From Paenibacillus sp. UBA6285 (GTDB lineage Bacteria; Bacillota; Bacilli; Paenibacillales; Paenibacillaceae): 6,018 nucleotides of DNA. Under the pieces are notes generated by a model. That model was not told the origin of the DNA. It ran no database searches and saw only the letters and a program-made list of their open reading frames with translations. Shown piece by piece: positions 1 through 6,018 of this stretch. The DNA is taken from the NCBI GenBank assembly GCA_002438345.1, contig DJUJ01000039.1, positions 26,525 through 32,542 of the forward strand. The letters are read 5' to 3'. Numbering within the stretch: position 1 is the first letter of the stretch; every line of letters starts with the position of its first letter. Both the position numbers and the translations under genes were made by a program.

Positions 1-83
1 ATACTGCTTACAAGGTATACGTTATTACAGGAGCAGGTACGCAATTGTCACCTGTAGAAATCATTCAAATTCATACCAAGTAA
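1..83 (+). CDS. C-terminal end of an unrecognised protein (5' truncated)
   Basis: An open frame enters from the left edge (first full codon at position 3) and stops at TAA 81-83, giving about 26 residues that include VYVITGAGTQLSPVEI. The alternating hydrophobic, beta-rich character resembles the final strand of a fibronectin-like or other beta-sandwich domain, but this is too short to assign a family. The other two forward frames either stop early or give unlikely composition. A terminator-like hairpin follows about 75 bases later, consistent with the end of a transcription unit separate from hpf. In Bacillales, flagellar genes often lie upstream of hpf, but nothing here identifies the fragment as flagellar. 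Confidence 0.4.
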   Translation, partial: TAYKVYVITGAGTQLSPVEIIQIHTK

Positions 84-157
84 CTCGATCTTATACTGTT
101 TCAGTTAGGGAATATAAGAATGGAATTCGTACTATAATAACGACAGGTTTACTTTTG

Positions 158-200
158 GTCCGGTGAGGCGAATAGTGCTCTTACCGGACTTGTTTTATTT
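158..200 (+). terminator. Rho-independent terminator upstream of hpf
   Basis: The arms GTCCGGT (158-164) and ACCGGAC (183-189) are exact inverse complements, extended by GAG/CTC after a two-base bulge, and enclose a short loop. The run TTGTTTTATTT follows at once. It probably ends transcription of the gene whose tail lies at the left edge. Confidence 0.7.
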
Positions 201-255
201 GTGAACACTAGGACAATATTTGTTAGCAAATTGTAAGGGCTGTAAGGAATTACTT

Positions 256-284
256 TTTACTTAGCCTTAACAATTTGGTATAAT
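256..284 (+). promoter_or_regulatory. SigA-type extended -10 promoter of hpf
   Basis: A consensus TATAAT lies at 279-284, directly preceded by TGG (276-278), which makes the extended -10 form TGnTATAAT. A weak -35, TTTACT, sits at 256-261 with a 17-base spacer. The start codon is 27 bases downstream of the -10. I found no convincing SigB or SigH element, although B. subtilis hpf is known to use both. Confidence 0.65.
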
Positions 285-297
285 GAAGGTGTAACTA

Positions 298-304
298 AAG
301 GAGG
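298..304 (+). promoter_or_regulatory. Shine-Dalgarno that selects the hpf start
   Basis: AAGGAGG at 298-304 is a full anti-16S match. It lies 7 bases before ATG 312 but only 1 base before the in-frame GTG at 306. This spacing favours ATG 312 and makes the GTG start very unlikely. Confidence 0.8.
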
Positions 305-311
305 AGTGGCC

Positions 312-860
312 ATGCAATTCACCATTCGAGGTCAACAAATTGATGTGACCGACGCTTTGAGAGAGTATGTTGATAAGAAGCTCAGCAAACTTGAGAAGTA
401 TTTCGAAGCACCCCCTACCTCTGAAGGGTCTGTGACGCTTGGCGTAGTTCGCGGCCTTCATACGGTGGAAGTAACCATTCCGCTTGCTGGCGTGACGCTT
501 CGTGCGGAAGATCGCAGCGATGACATGTATGCTTCCATAGATGCCGTTGTGGACAAGTTGGAACGTCAAATTCGCAAACACAAAACGAAGATTAATCGTA
601 AATTCCGTCAAGAAGGACTCAAGACGCTGTTTGTGGATGGAGCTAGTACCGCTGTTGCTGTAGAAGAACAAGATTATGATGATTTAGAAGTTGTGCGGAA
701 CAAACGCTTTACCATGAAGCCGATGGATGTGGAAGAAGCAATTCTTCAAATGAACATGGTAGGACATAATTTCTTTGTGTTTTCCAATATCGATACTTCG
801 GAAGTTAGCGTAGTTTACAAACGTGATGATGGTAAATATGGACTGATTGAACAGGGCTAA
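312..860 (+). CDS. hpf: Long-form ribosome hibernation promoting factor (HPF/RaiA family)
   Basis: This 182-residue protein binds the decoding region of idle 30S subunits and, in its long form, pairs 70S ribosomes into inactive 100S dimers during stationary phase or stress. The N-terminal beta-alpha-beta domain (about residues 1-100) starts MQFTIRGQQIDVTDAL and contains the basic segment KLERQIRKHKTKINRKFR typical of the family. A variable acidic linker (about 105-125) leads to the dimerisation domain (about 127-182) with RFTMKPMDVEEAILQM, GHNFFVFSN and DDGKYGLIEQ. Length and both domains match B. subtilis Hpf (YvyD), so it is the long form rather than the short enterobacterial type. ATG 312 is preferred to GTG 306 because of Shine-Dalgarno spacing. 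It has its own promoter and is followed by stem-loops, so it is probably monocistronic. Its position just upstream of secA is conserved in Bacillales. Confidence 0.95.
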   Translation: MQFTIRGQQIDVTDALREYVDKKLSKLEKYFEAPPTSEGSVTLGVVRGLHTVEVTIPLAGVTLRAEDRSDDMYASIDAVVDKLERQIRKHKTKINRKFRQEGLKTLFVDGASTAVAVEEQDYDDLEVVRNKRFTMKPMDVEEAILQMNMVGHNFFVFSNIDTSEVSVVYKRDDGKYGLIEQG

Positions 861-871
861 GATTCAATGAT

Positions 872-898
872 GCCAGTTATACTATTCAGTATAATGGG
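872..898 (+). other. Small stem-loop after hpf
   Basis: TTATACT (877-883) and AGTATAA (888-894) pair perfectly around an ATTC loop, with a possible extension GCC (872-874)/GGC across mismatches. No T-run follows. It begins 11 bases after the hpf stop and may protect the 3' end of the hpf message. The TATAAT it contains (890-895) lacks a usable -35. Confidence 0.4.
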
Positions 899-934
899 CC
901 TCGAGATTTATTCAGATACTTAGAAATTTAAACC

Positions 935-970
935 GAGCCCCTATTCGCTGCAAGCGAATAGGGCTCTTGT
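935..970 (+). terminator. Probable terminator of hpf
   Basis: A long hairpin is formed by GAGCCCCTATTCGCT (935-949) and AGCGAATAGGGCTC (953-966), fully complementary apart from one bulged C, with a three-base loop GCA. The downstream tract CTCTTGT is only modestly T-rich, so termination may be incomplete. It separates hpf from the secA promoter region. Confidence 0.6.
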
Positions 971-1017
971 GCGTATAAACAGCTGTATTTGAAAAAATGT
1001 GGCTGATATACCTTGTA

Positions 1018-1046
1018 TTGCGGCATCTCTTACAAACTGTTACAAT
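1018..1046 (+). promoter_or_regulatory. Possible extended -10 promoter of secA
   Basis: TACAAT at 1041-1046 is preceded by TGT (1038-1040), giving an extended -10. The -35 position holds TTGCGG (1018-1023), a partial match, at 17-base spacing. The start would give a leader of roughly 90 bases before secA. No other candidate between 967 and 1143 has comparable spacing. Confidence 0.45.
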
Positions 1047-1143
1047 TTATGAAGCAGCGGAATCGAATTTATAAATGGCCCTTTCAATTTTTTGTGAGGA
1101 TGGGCTCGGTTCCACCATCTGTGTTGCGTGAAAGGGGTTAACC

Positions 1144-3651
1144 ATGCTAGGACTTGTAAAGAAAATATTCGGAGACACCAACGATCGTGATGTTAAACGT
1201 CTCATGAAGACAGTCGATGTAATTAATGGATTGGAACCGGAATTTGTAAAGCTATCTGATGAAGAGTTACAAGCTAAGACAGCAGAATTCCGTGCCCGTA
1301 TTGAGAAAGGCGAAACTTTGGAAGAAATTCTTCCCGAGGCATTTGCTACCGTACGTGAAGCTTCCAAGCGGACACTTGGTATGCGGCATTTTGATGTACA
1401 GCTGATTGGTGGTATGGCTCTGCATGACGGCCGAATCTCCGAGATGAAGACTGGTGAAGGTAAGACGCTAGTGGGCACATTGCCAGTGTATTTGAATGCT
1501 TTGCTAGGTAAAGGCGTACACGTAGTAACAGTCAATGACTATTTGGCTCAGCGCGACAGCGCACAAATGGCACAAATTTATAACTTCCTGGGCATGACGG
1601 TTGGGGTTAACCTGAGCGGTATGGACCATGCTGATAAACAAGATGCTTATGCCTGCGATATTACGTATGGCACGAACAACGAATTTGGTTTTGATTATTT
1701 GCGTGACAACATGGTGCTCTATAAAGAGCAAATGGTTCAGCGCCCTCTGTATTTCTGTATTATTGATGAAGTGGACTCTATTCTTATTGATGAAGCACGT
1801 ACACCTCTTATTATTTCCGGACAAGCTGAAAAGTCTACAGAATTGTACTTTACAGCAGACCGGTTCGTGAAAAAGCTTAAGGCTGAAGAAGACTTCACGG
1901 TTGATATCAAAGTGAAGTCAGTAGCCTTGACTGAGAAAGGCGTAGCTACTGCTGAGCGCGCTTTTGGTATCGAGAACTTGTATGATCACAGTCATGTAAC
2001 CTTGAATCACCATATCGTCCAAGCCCTAAAAGCAAATGTAATTATGCGTCGTGACGTAGATTACGTTGTGAACGATGGTGAGGTCGTTATTGTTGATGAA
2101 TTTACTGGACGCCTAATGTCAGGTCGTCGCTATAGCGATGGATTGCATCAAGCGATTGAAGCGAAGGAAGAAATCGAAGTACAGAACGAGAGTATGACTC
2201 TTGCTACGATCACATTCCAGAACTACTTCCGTATGTATCGCAAACTTGGTGGTATGACTGGTACAGCGAAGACTGAGGAAGAAGAATTCAAGAAGATTTA
2301 TGGTCTTGAGGTTCTTCAGGTTCCTACCAATAAGCCGAACAAGCGTGATGATATGCCGGATGTAGTCTACAAGAGTGAGAACGGTAAGTTCAACGCTGTT
2401 GTGGAAGAAATTGTTGAGCGTCACAAAAAGAACCAGCCTGTACTGGTTGGTACAGTGTCGATCGAGAATTCAGAGCGCGTATCCGAAATGCTGAAGCGTA
2501 GAGGCGTTAGACACCAAGTGCTTAACGCGAAGCATCATGCTGCGGAAGCGGAAATCATTACACATGCAGGTCAGCCAGGTACAGTTTCGATTGCTACCAA
2601 TATGGCTGGACGTGGTACGGACATCGTTCTGGGTGAAGGTGTGACAGATCTTGGAGGTCTGCATATCATTGGTACAGAGCGTCATGAATCTCGCCGGATT
2701 GATAACCAGCTTCGCGGTCGTGCGGGTCGTCAAGGTGACCCTGGTTCTACACAATTCTACTTGTCGCTTGGCGATGAGCTCATGAAGCGTTTTGGCGCTG
2801 ACAACGTTCTGAACATGATGGATCGTCTCGGATTCGAGGAAGATCAGCCGATTGAGAGCCGCATGATCACACGTGCTGTAGAATCTGCTCAGAAACGTGT
2901 TGAAGGTAATAACTTTGATATCCGTAAAGTCGTATTGCAATATGATGACGTGATGAATCAACAGCGTGAAATTATTTATAAACAACGCCGTGAGATTCTA
3001 GAGTCGGATAATATTAAAGATATCGTGCTTGAAATGATCAAGCCAGTGATTGAGCGTATCGTTCTCGCACACTGTAGCGATGATATTCCTGAGAACTGGG
3101 AACTACAAGAAGTTGCTGATTACGTAAACAGTAAGCTTCTTGAAGAAGGTGCTTTGACCCGCGATATTCTATGGGGCAAGGAAGCAGAGGAGATCATCGA
3201 GTTCATTTTCGAACGTGTGCTTGAGAAATATGCTGCCCGTGAAGAACGTCTGGGTTCAGAACTCGTACGTGAATTCGAGAAGGTAATCGTGCTTCGTTCC
3301 GTAGACAGCAAATGGATGGATCATATTGATGCAATGGATCAATTGCGTCAAGGGATTCACTTACGTGCTTACGGTGGTACGGATCCACTTCGCGAGTATC
3401 AATTCGAAGGTTTTGAGATGTTTAATACTATGACTGCTACGATTCAAGAAGAAGTAGCTACTTATATTATGAAGGCTCACATCGAGGCGAATCAGGAACG
3501 TCAATCCGTTATTGATGAAGACAAGATCTCTACAAACAGCGAACCTGTTGAGAAACGTCCGGTTCATGTTGAGGCTGTGACTGGCCGTAACGATCTTTGC
3601 CCTTGCGGAAGTGGCAAGAAGTACAAGAATTGCCACGGTCAAAACGCGTAA
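1144..3651 (+). CDS. secA: Preprotein translocase ATPase SecA
   Basis: SecA is the ATP-driven motor that pushes unfolded preproteins through the SecYEG channel at the membrane. This complete 835-residue copy is close to B. subtilis SecA (841). Visible motifs: Walker A MKTGEGKT (101-108); DEVD Walker B (208-211), followed by [15 protein letters not shown]; the preprotein cross-linking region (about 225-370) ending in [13 protein letters not shown]; second nucleotide-binding fold with TNMAGRGTD (485-493) and [11 protein letters not shown] (522-532, arginine finger region); the helical scaffold and wing (about 600-780) with [20 protein letters not shown]; and the C-terminal zinc-binding tail with Cys819, Cys821, Cys830 and His831, which contacts SecB-like partners or the ribosome. 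AAAGGGG (1131-1137) lies 6 bases before ATG. Sequence flavour (for example [18 protein letters not shown]) is Paenibacillus-like from memory. It is bounded by stem-loops on both sides, so it is probably transcribed alone. No defect is seen. Confidence 0.98.
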   Translation: MLGLVKKIFGDTNDRDVKRLMKTVDVINGLEPEFVKLSDEELQAKTAEFRARIEKGETLEEILPEAFATVREASKRTLGMRHFDVQLIGGMALHDGRISEMKTGEGKTLVGTLPVYLNALLGKGVHVVTVNDYLAQRDSAQMAQIYNFLGMTVGVNLSGMDHADKQDAYACDITYGTNNEFGFDYLRDNMVLYKEQMVQRPLYFCIIDEVDSILIDEARTPLIISGQAEKSTELYFTADRFVKKLKAEEDFTVDIKVKSVALTEKGVATAERAFGIENLYDHSHVTLNHHIVQALKANVIMRRDVDYVVNDGEVVIVDEFTGRLMSGRRYSDGLHQAIEAKEEIEVQNESMTLATITFQNYFRMYRKLGGMTGTAKTEEEEFKKIYGLEVLQVPTNKPNKRDDMPDVVYKSENGKFNAVVEEIVERHKKNQPVLVGTVSIENSERVSEMLKRRGVRHQVLNAKHHAAEAEIITHAGQPGTVSIATNMAGRGTDIVLGEGVTDLGGLHIIGTERHESRRIDNQLRGRAGRQGDPGSTQFYLSLGDELMKRFGADNVLNMMDRLGFEEDQPIESRMITRAVESAQKRVEGNNFDIRKVVLQYDDVMNQQREIIYKQRREILESDNIKDIVLEMIKPVIERIVLAHCSDDIPENWELQEVADYVNSKLLEEGALTRDILWGKEAEEIIEFIFERVLEKYAAREERLGSELVREFEKVIVLRSVDSKWMDHIDAMDQLRQGIHLRAYGGTDPLREYQFEGFEMFNTMTATIQEEVATYIMKAHIEANQERQSVIDEDKISTNSEPVEKRPVHVEAVTGRNDLCPCGSGKKYKNCHGQNA

Positions 3652-3733
3652 GACAAACGTTTAGTAACGCTCATATTCAGGTGTTGAAGGTGTAAGTCTT
3701 TATCTCTGATCTACATGGGTATACTAACCATAA

Positions 3734-3784
3734 AGAGCGGCTGGGCCCGGGGGTATCCCCCGTTTACGGCCCAGTCGCTTTTTT
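3734..3784 (+). terminator. Nested-hairpin terminator of secA
   Basis: The outer arms AGCGGCTGGGCC (3736-3747) and GGCCCAGTCGCT (3768-3779) pair over 12 positions with one G-U. Inside them GGGGG-TAT-CCCCC forms a second hairpin. A run of six T (3779-3784) follows directly. The A-rich left flank pairs with part of the T-run, so weak activity on the opposite strand is also possible. It lies 84 bases after the secA stop. Confidence 0.9.
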
Positions 3785-3820
3785 GGATATTTAGTAGTTA
3801 GGTGATCATAGAGCGGAGCA

Positions 3821-3933
3821 GCGGAATTGTTCTGTAGAAGCGTAGCGTTCGCCTTTGTTTCGAGATTCCAACCGCGAGTGCGGTTATCAATTCAAGGAAT
3901 CTGGAAACAACAGCGATCGGAAGAATAATCCGC
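3821..3933. repeat. Long imperfect hairpin, probable dispersed intergenic repeat
   Basis: This sits in the 372-base gene-free stretch 3652-4023. Outer arms GCGGAATTGTTCT (3821-3833) and AGAATAATCCGC (3922-3933) pair with few mismatches. Inner arms (about 3849-3869 and 3897-3916), built on TTTGTTTC/GAGATTCC and GGAATCT/GGAAACAACA, also pair closely. The tip contains a perfect small hairpin AACCGC-GAGT-GCGGTT (3870-3885). The similar sequences flanking it (AGCG-rich pieces on both sides) suggest an even longer unit, about 3810-3955. I recall near-identical intergenic elements being abundant in Paenibacillus genomes; that is memory, not a search. There is no open frame and no transposase. Function is unknown: a non-autonomous mobile element, a structured RNA or an mRNA processing site are all possible. 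Confidence 0.6.
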
Positions 3934-4023
3934 AAGCGTAAGCGAACTTTGAGCACTATATCCCGCTAAATCTCCAATAGAGCGACGACCGTAACAACCT
4001 ATTTTGAAAGGTGAAGTGAACCT

Positions 4024-5125
4024 ATGATAGAACCGAATGTAAAGCAAGATTTACGTGAAATAGGCAAGAAACTAACTGACCTTAGGGGGTCTCTTTGACT
4101 TAGAAGAAAAAGAGACGAACATCCAGGAATTTGATGAAATGATGGCAGAACCCGGCTTCTGGGATGATTCCAATCAAGCACAGAATATCATCAATCAAAG
4201 CAATGCATTGAAAGAAGTGGTCAATGGATATCATCGACTTGTTGAAGACAAAGAAAATGTAGAAGTAATGATTGAGATGATTAAGGAAGAACCGGATGCT
4301 GACATGGAACAGGAAGTGAGTGAACAGCTGATTGCACTAAAGGAAGAAGTCGATCAGTTCGAACTGAAACTGTTGATGAGTGGTGAGCATGATGCCAATA
4401 ACGCTATTCTTGAACTCCATCCAGGAGCAGGAGGGACTGAGTCTCAGGACTGGGGAGCGATGCTCCTCCGCATGTATCAGCGTTTCAGTGAGAAACAGGG
4501 ATTCAAAGTGGAAACATTGGACTACCTGCCCGGCGATGAAGCAGGGATTAAAAGTGTCACCCTGTTGATTAAAGGACATAACGCTTATGGCTACCTTAAA
4601 GCAGAAAAAGGGGTGCATCGACTTGTCCGGATATCACCTTTTGATTCATCGGGCAGACGTCATACATCATTTGCATCATGTGAAGTGACACCTGAGTTTG
4701 ATAACGACAATATTGAGATTGAAATCAATGCAGAAGATTTGAATATTGATACTTATCGTGCAAGTGGTGCAGGTGGCCAGCACATCAATACGACTGATTC
4801 TGCAGTCCGTATAACACATAAGCCGACAGGTGTCGTAGTAACTTGTCAAAATGAACGGTCGCAGATTAAAAACCGTGAACAGGCGATGAAAATGCTGAAA
4901 GCCAAACTTTATCAGCGGAAGATTGAGGAACAGGAAGCAGAGATGCTTGCCATCCGCGGCGAACAGAAGGAAATCGGCTGGGGATCGCAAATACGCTCAT
5001 ATGTGTTTCATCCGTATTCTATGGTCAAAGATCACCGCACAAATGCAGAAACCGGGAATACTGGAGCAGTGATGGACGGTGATCTCTCTCTCTTTATTGA
5101 TGCCTATTTAAAGAGCCAGTTGTAA
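4024..5125 (+). CDS. prfB: Peptide chain release factor 2 (RF2), with programmed +1 frameshift
   Basis: RF2 recognises UGA and UAA in the ribosomal A site and triggers peptide release. Translation starts at ATG 4024 (AAAGGTGA at 4007-4014, 9 bases upstream), reaches an in-frame TGA at 4096-4098 after 24 codons, and shifts +1 by skipping T4096 to continue at GAC 4097, giving 366 residues, the normal length (B. subtilis RF2 is 366). The N-terminal helical domain is followed by the peptidyl-transferase and decoding domains: [12 protein letters not shown], the stop-codon reading motif SPF at about 204-206, and the catalytic GGQ at about 250-252 within [11 protein letters not shown]. Joined feature: 4024-4095 plus 4097-5125. 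The first 24 codons look Paenibacillus-like and the rest Staphylococcaceae-like, so the gene may be a hybrid made at the frameshift site. No promoter was recognised after the secA terminator. cccB follows 46 bases later. Confidence 0.95.
4084..4099 (+). promoter_or_regulatory. prfB programmed +1 frameshift element
   Basis: The sequence AGG GGG TCT CTT TGA C has the canonical parts: an internal Shine-Dalgarno AGGGGG (4084-4089), three bases, the slippery CTT codon (4093-4095), then the stop TGA with a following C. When RF2 is scarce, the ribosome pauses at UGA and slips forward to read GAC, so RF2 controls its own synthesis. It matches the well-known E. coli element except for one codon between the Shine-Dalgarno and CTT. 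Confidence 0.95.
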
Positions 5126-5171
5126 TTCATTGCAGCAAGCGATTCGTTTTATAATATAAGGGGGTCATTTG

Positions 5172-5489
5172 ATGAGAAAACCACTATCCGTTGTATTGTT
5201 AAGTTCATTATTGTTAGTTACTGCCTGCGGAAAAGAGGAAGCTAAGACGACTGATAACAATGCATCGTCAGATCCTGGCAAGACTGCCTTTCAGCAGCAC
5301 TCATGTGTCGGTTGCCATGGCAGAGATATGGAAGGTGCCAGCGGTCCGAACTTACAGAAAGTCGGCAGTAAATATTCTGAAGAAGAAATTCTTGATATTA
5401 TTAAAAATGGTAAGGGTGCTATGCCTAAAGGTCAGGCTGAAGGCGAAGATGCAGCGAAAATTGCTGAATATTTAGCAAAACAGAAGTAA
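5172..5489 (+). CDS. cccB: Cytochrome c-551, membrane-anchored lipoprotein (CccB-like)
   Basis: A 105-residue small class I c-type cytochrome that carries electrons on the outer face of the cytoplasmic membrane, in B. subtilis feeding cytochrome c-dependent terminal oxidation. The signal peptide [19 protein letters not shown] ends in a lipobox VTAC, so Cys19 would be lipid-modified after Lgt/Lsp processing. A hydrophilic linker (20-34) leads to the haem domain with CVGCH (45-49) for covalent haem and the axial His49; Met84 in KGAMPKG is the likely sixth ligand. Length is close to B. subtilis CccB (112). ATG 5172 is chosen because AAGGGGG (5158-5164) lies 7 bases before it; TTG 5169 is in frame but too close. 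It lies 46 bases after prfB without a terminator between, so co-transcription is likely. A prfB-cccB pair is known in Bacillus; S. aureus lacks it. Confidence 0.92.
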   Translation: MRKPLSVVLLSSLLLVTACGKEEAKTTDNNASSDPGKTAFQQHSCVGCHGRDMEGASGPNLQKVGSKYSEEEILDIIKNGKGAMPKGQAEGEDAAKIAEYLAKQK

Positions 5490-5512
5490 TCGATTATCAG
5501 AAAATATAGAAA

Positions 5513-5547
5513 AATGCAACGTATTGATGAGCAGTGACGATTGCATT
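5513..5547. other. Hairpin between cccB and the LysM gene
   Basis: AATGCAACGT (5513-5522) pairs with ACG-A-TTGCATT (5537-5547), ten base pairs with one bulged A and a 14-base loop. On the + strand no T-run follows; the A-rich flank 5497-5514 would be a U-rich tail only on the opposite strand. It could stabilise the 3' end of the prfB-cccB message or weakly terminate. The right arm overlaps the start of the WalR-type box. Confidence 0.4.
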
Positions 5548-5561
5548 ACAAAAATATTACA
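5545..5561 (-). promoter_or_regulatory. WalR-type binding box (direct repeat)
   Basis: ATTACA-AAAAT-ATTACA at 5545-5561 is, on the minus strand, TGTAAT-N5-TGTAAT, a perfect fit to the WalR (YycF) consensus TGTWAH-N5-TGTWAH. It ends 26 bases before the proposed -10 of the LysM gene, a location used for activation in staphylococcal cell-wall genes. WalR boxes are known to work in either orientation. Confidence 0.65.
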
Positions 5562-5587
5562 AAGATAAAATGGAAAATTCTCTATGA

Positions 5588-5593
5588 TATAGT
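5588..5593 (+). promoter_or_regulatory. Extended -10 promoter of the LysM gene
   Basis: TATAGT at 5588-5593 is preceded by TGA (5585-5587), an extended -10. An overlapping alternative is TATGAT at 5583-5588. Neither has a good -35, which fits an activator-dependent promoter served by the WalR-type box just upstream. Predicted transcription start is near 5600. Confidence 0.5.
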
Positions 5594-5597
5594 AATC

Positions 5598-5626
5598 AAC
5601 GACATGTAACGAACGTTATGGCCGTT
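5598..5626 (+). other. Stem-loop at the predicted 5' end of the LysM mRNA
   Basis: AACG (5598-5601) pairs with CGTT (5623-5626), CAT-like bases with ATG, and TAAC (5607-5610) with GTTA (5615-5618), giving a bulged hairpin. The core TAACGAACGTTA is also a 12-base DNA dyad. Its position at the likely transcript start suggests either a 5' stabilising hairpin or a regulator site. Confidence 0.3.
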
Positions 5627-5652
5627 TACTATATTAGGAGGATTTTTTTATT

Positions 5653-6018
5653 ATGAAAAAAACAATATTAACAGCAGTAGTAGTGACTGCTATCACAGGT
5701 ATAGCGACAGTCCAAGCTCAAGCGAGTGATTATGAAGTGAAGTCAGGCGATACATTATGGGCGATTGCAAAAGAAAACGGCACTTCAGTGTCTGAATTAA
5801 AAGAACTTAACGAATTGACAAGCGATTTGATTATTGCCGGCGATAAAATCAAAGTTGAATCTAAAGATTTCTATGTCATCAAAACAGGCGATACGTTAAA
5901 AGAAACTGCTGAAAAGTTTGATGTCTCTACAGCTGAACTGATGCGATGGAATGACTTATCATCTACTGAATTGAAAGCTGGTAAGAAAATCATCGTCTCA
6001 GAAGAAGGTTTCCATAAG
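5653..6018 (+). CDS. Secreted LysM-repeat cell-wall protein (3' truncated)
   Basis: 122 residues are visible before the right edge. A Sec signal peptide (basic MKK, hydrophobic 5-20) ends with a type I site AQA (22-24), giving an extracellular protein starting at Ser25. Two LysM peptidoglycan-binding repeats follow: 27-68 (YEVKSGDTLWAIAKENG ... IIAGDKIKV) and 73-115 (FYVIKTGDTLKETAEKF ... LKAGKKIIV), both with the GDTL motif and the central asparagine (N53, N100). The catalytic part, if any, lies beyond the window; in Staphylococcaceae such proteins often end in a CHAP or other hydrolase domain, and genes of this type sit after prfB. AGGAGG (5636-5641) lies 11 bases before ATG, slightly long. 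The WalR-type box upstream suggests control with cell-wall turnover. Export would use the Sec route. Confidence 0.9.
   Translation, partial: MKKTILTAVVVTAITGIATVQAQASDYEVKSGDTLWAIAKENGTSVSELKELNELTSDLIIAGDKIKVESKDFYVIKTGDTLKETAEKFDVSTAELMRWNDLSSTELKAGKKIIVSEEGFHK

Noticed and set aside
133..138. TATAAT as a promoter ahead of the terminator hairpin
   Set aside because: No -35 at 16-18 bases, and transcription from it would run straight into the hairpin at 158-189.
306..311. GTG 306 as the hpf start
   Set aside because: It abuts the Shine-Dalgarno with 1 base spacing; ATG 312 has 7 and matches family N-termini.
1047..2985. Long minus-strand open frames opposite secA
   Set aside because: Composition is that of antisense of a strongly conserved gene; no ribosome binding sites or family motifs.
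4096..4098. In-frame TGA in prfB read as a pseudogene-making nonsense mutation
   Set aside because: It lies in a complete programmed frameshift element and the shifted frame yields a normal-length RF2.
4337..4990. Minus-strand and alternative-frame open frames over prfB
   Set aside because: They shadow the RF2 coding frame and have no recognisable motifs.
4139..5125. prfB starting at ATG 4139
   Set aside because: No Shine-Dalgarno at proper spacing, and the conserved N-terminus is encoded upstream from ATG 4024.
5130..5155. Promoter TTGCAG ... TATAAT in front of cccB
   Set aside because: The spacer is 14 bases and the start would fall in the ribosome binding site; co-transcription with prfB is more likely.
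5260..5475. Plus-strand 71-codon frame within cccB
   Set aside because: Out-of-frame shadow of the cytochrome gene, with no ribosome binding site.
1..6018. CRISPR array, tRNA, rRNA, insertion sequence or new defence system
   Set aside because: No spaced direct repeats, cloverleaf, transposase or unfamiliar gene cluster was seen on either strand.

Overview
The window carries a conserved Firmicutes (Bacillales) housekeeping block, all on the + strand: the tail of an unrecognised gene, hpf (ribosome hibernation factor), secA (preprotein translocase ATPase), prfB (release factor 2, with its programmed +1 frameshift), cccB (lipoprotein cytochrome c-551) and the 5' part of a secreted LysM-repeat protein that runs off the right edge. 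The gene order hpf-secA-prfB-cccB is the usual Bacillales arrangement. I see no tRNA, rRNA, CRISPR array, transposase or unfamiliar multi-gene system.

Layout. 1-311: a C-terminal gene fragment, a terminator-like hairpin, then an extended -10 promoter and strong Shine-Dalgarno for hpf. 312-860: hpf. 861-1143: two stem-loops and a probable secA promoter. 1144-3651: secA. 3652-4023 (no gene): a nested GC-rich terminator, then a long imperfect hairpin that looks like a dispersed intergenic repeat. 4024-5125: prfB, read through an in-frame TGA by +1 frameshifting. 5172-5489: cccB, probably co-transcribed with prfB. 5490-5652: a hairpin, a perfect WalR-type direct repeat and an extended -10 promoter. 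5653-6018: LysM protein, incomplete.

Organism. The two halves do not seem to match. Hpf, SecA, the intergenic hairpin repeat and the first ~24 codons of prfB read like Paenibacillus. From just after the prfB frameshift site onward, RF2 resembles Staphylococcaceae RF2 as I remember it (for example the ETNIQEF, MMAEP, NALK..VNGY and [13 protein letters not shown] stretches). It is followed by cccB and a WalR-box-preceded LysM secretory gene, a combination that suggests a cytochrome-c-bearing staphylococcal relative such as Macrococcus, Jeotgalicoccus or Salinicoccus. The apparent switch falls on the nearly invariant frameshift element (about 4080-4104). The simplest reading is a chimeric join, either of assembly origin or by recombination at a conserved site, and this is the main thing to check. 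The taxonomic comparison is from memory and was not computed.

Together the genes cover translation (Hpf stores idle 70S ribosomes as dimers; RF2 terminates at UGA/UAA), secretion (SecA drives export of proteins with Sec signals, including the CccB and LysM precursors), respiration (CccB shuttles electrons at the outer membrane face) and cell-wall maintenance (LysM protein, probably under WalKR).
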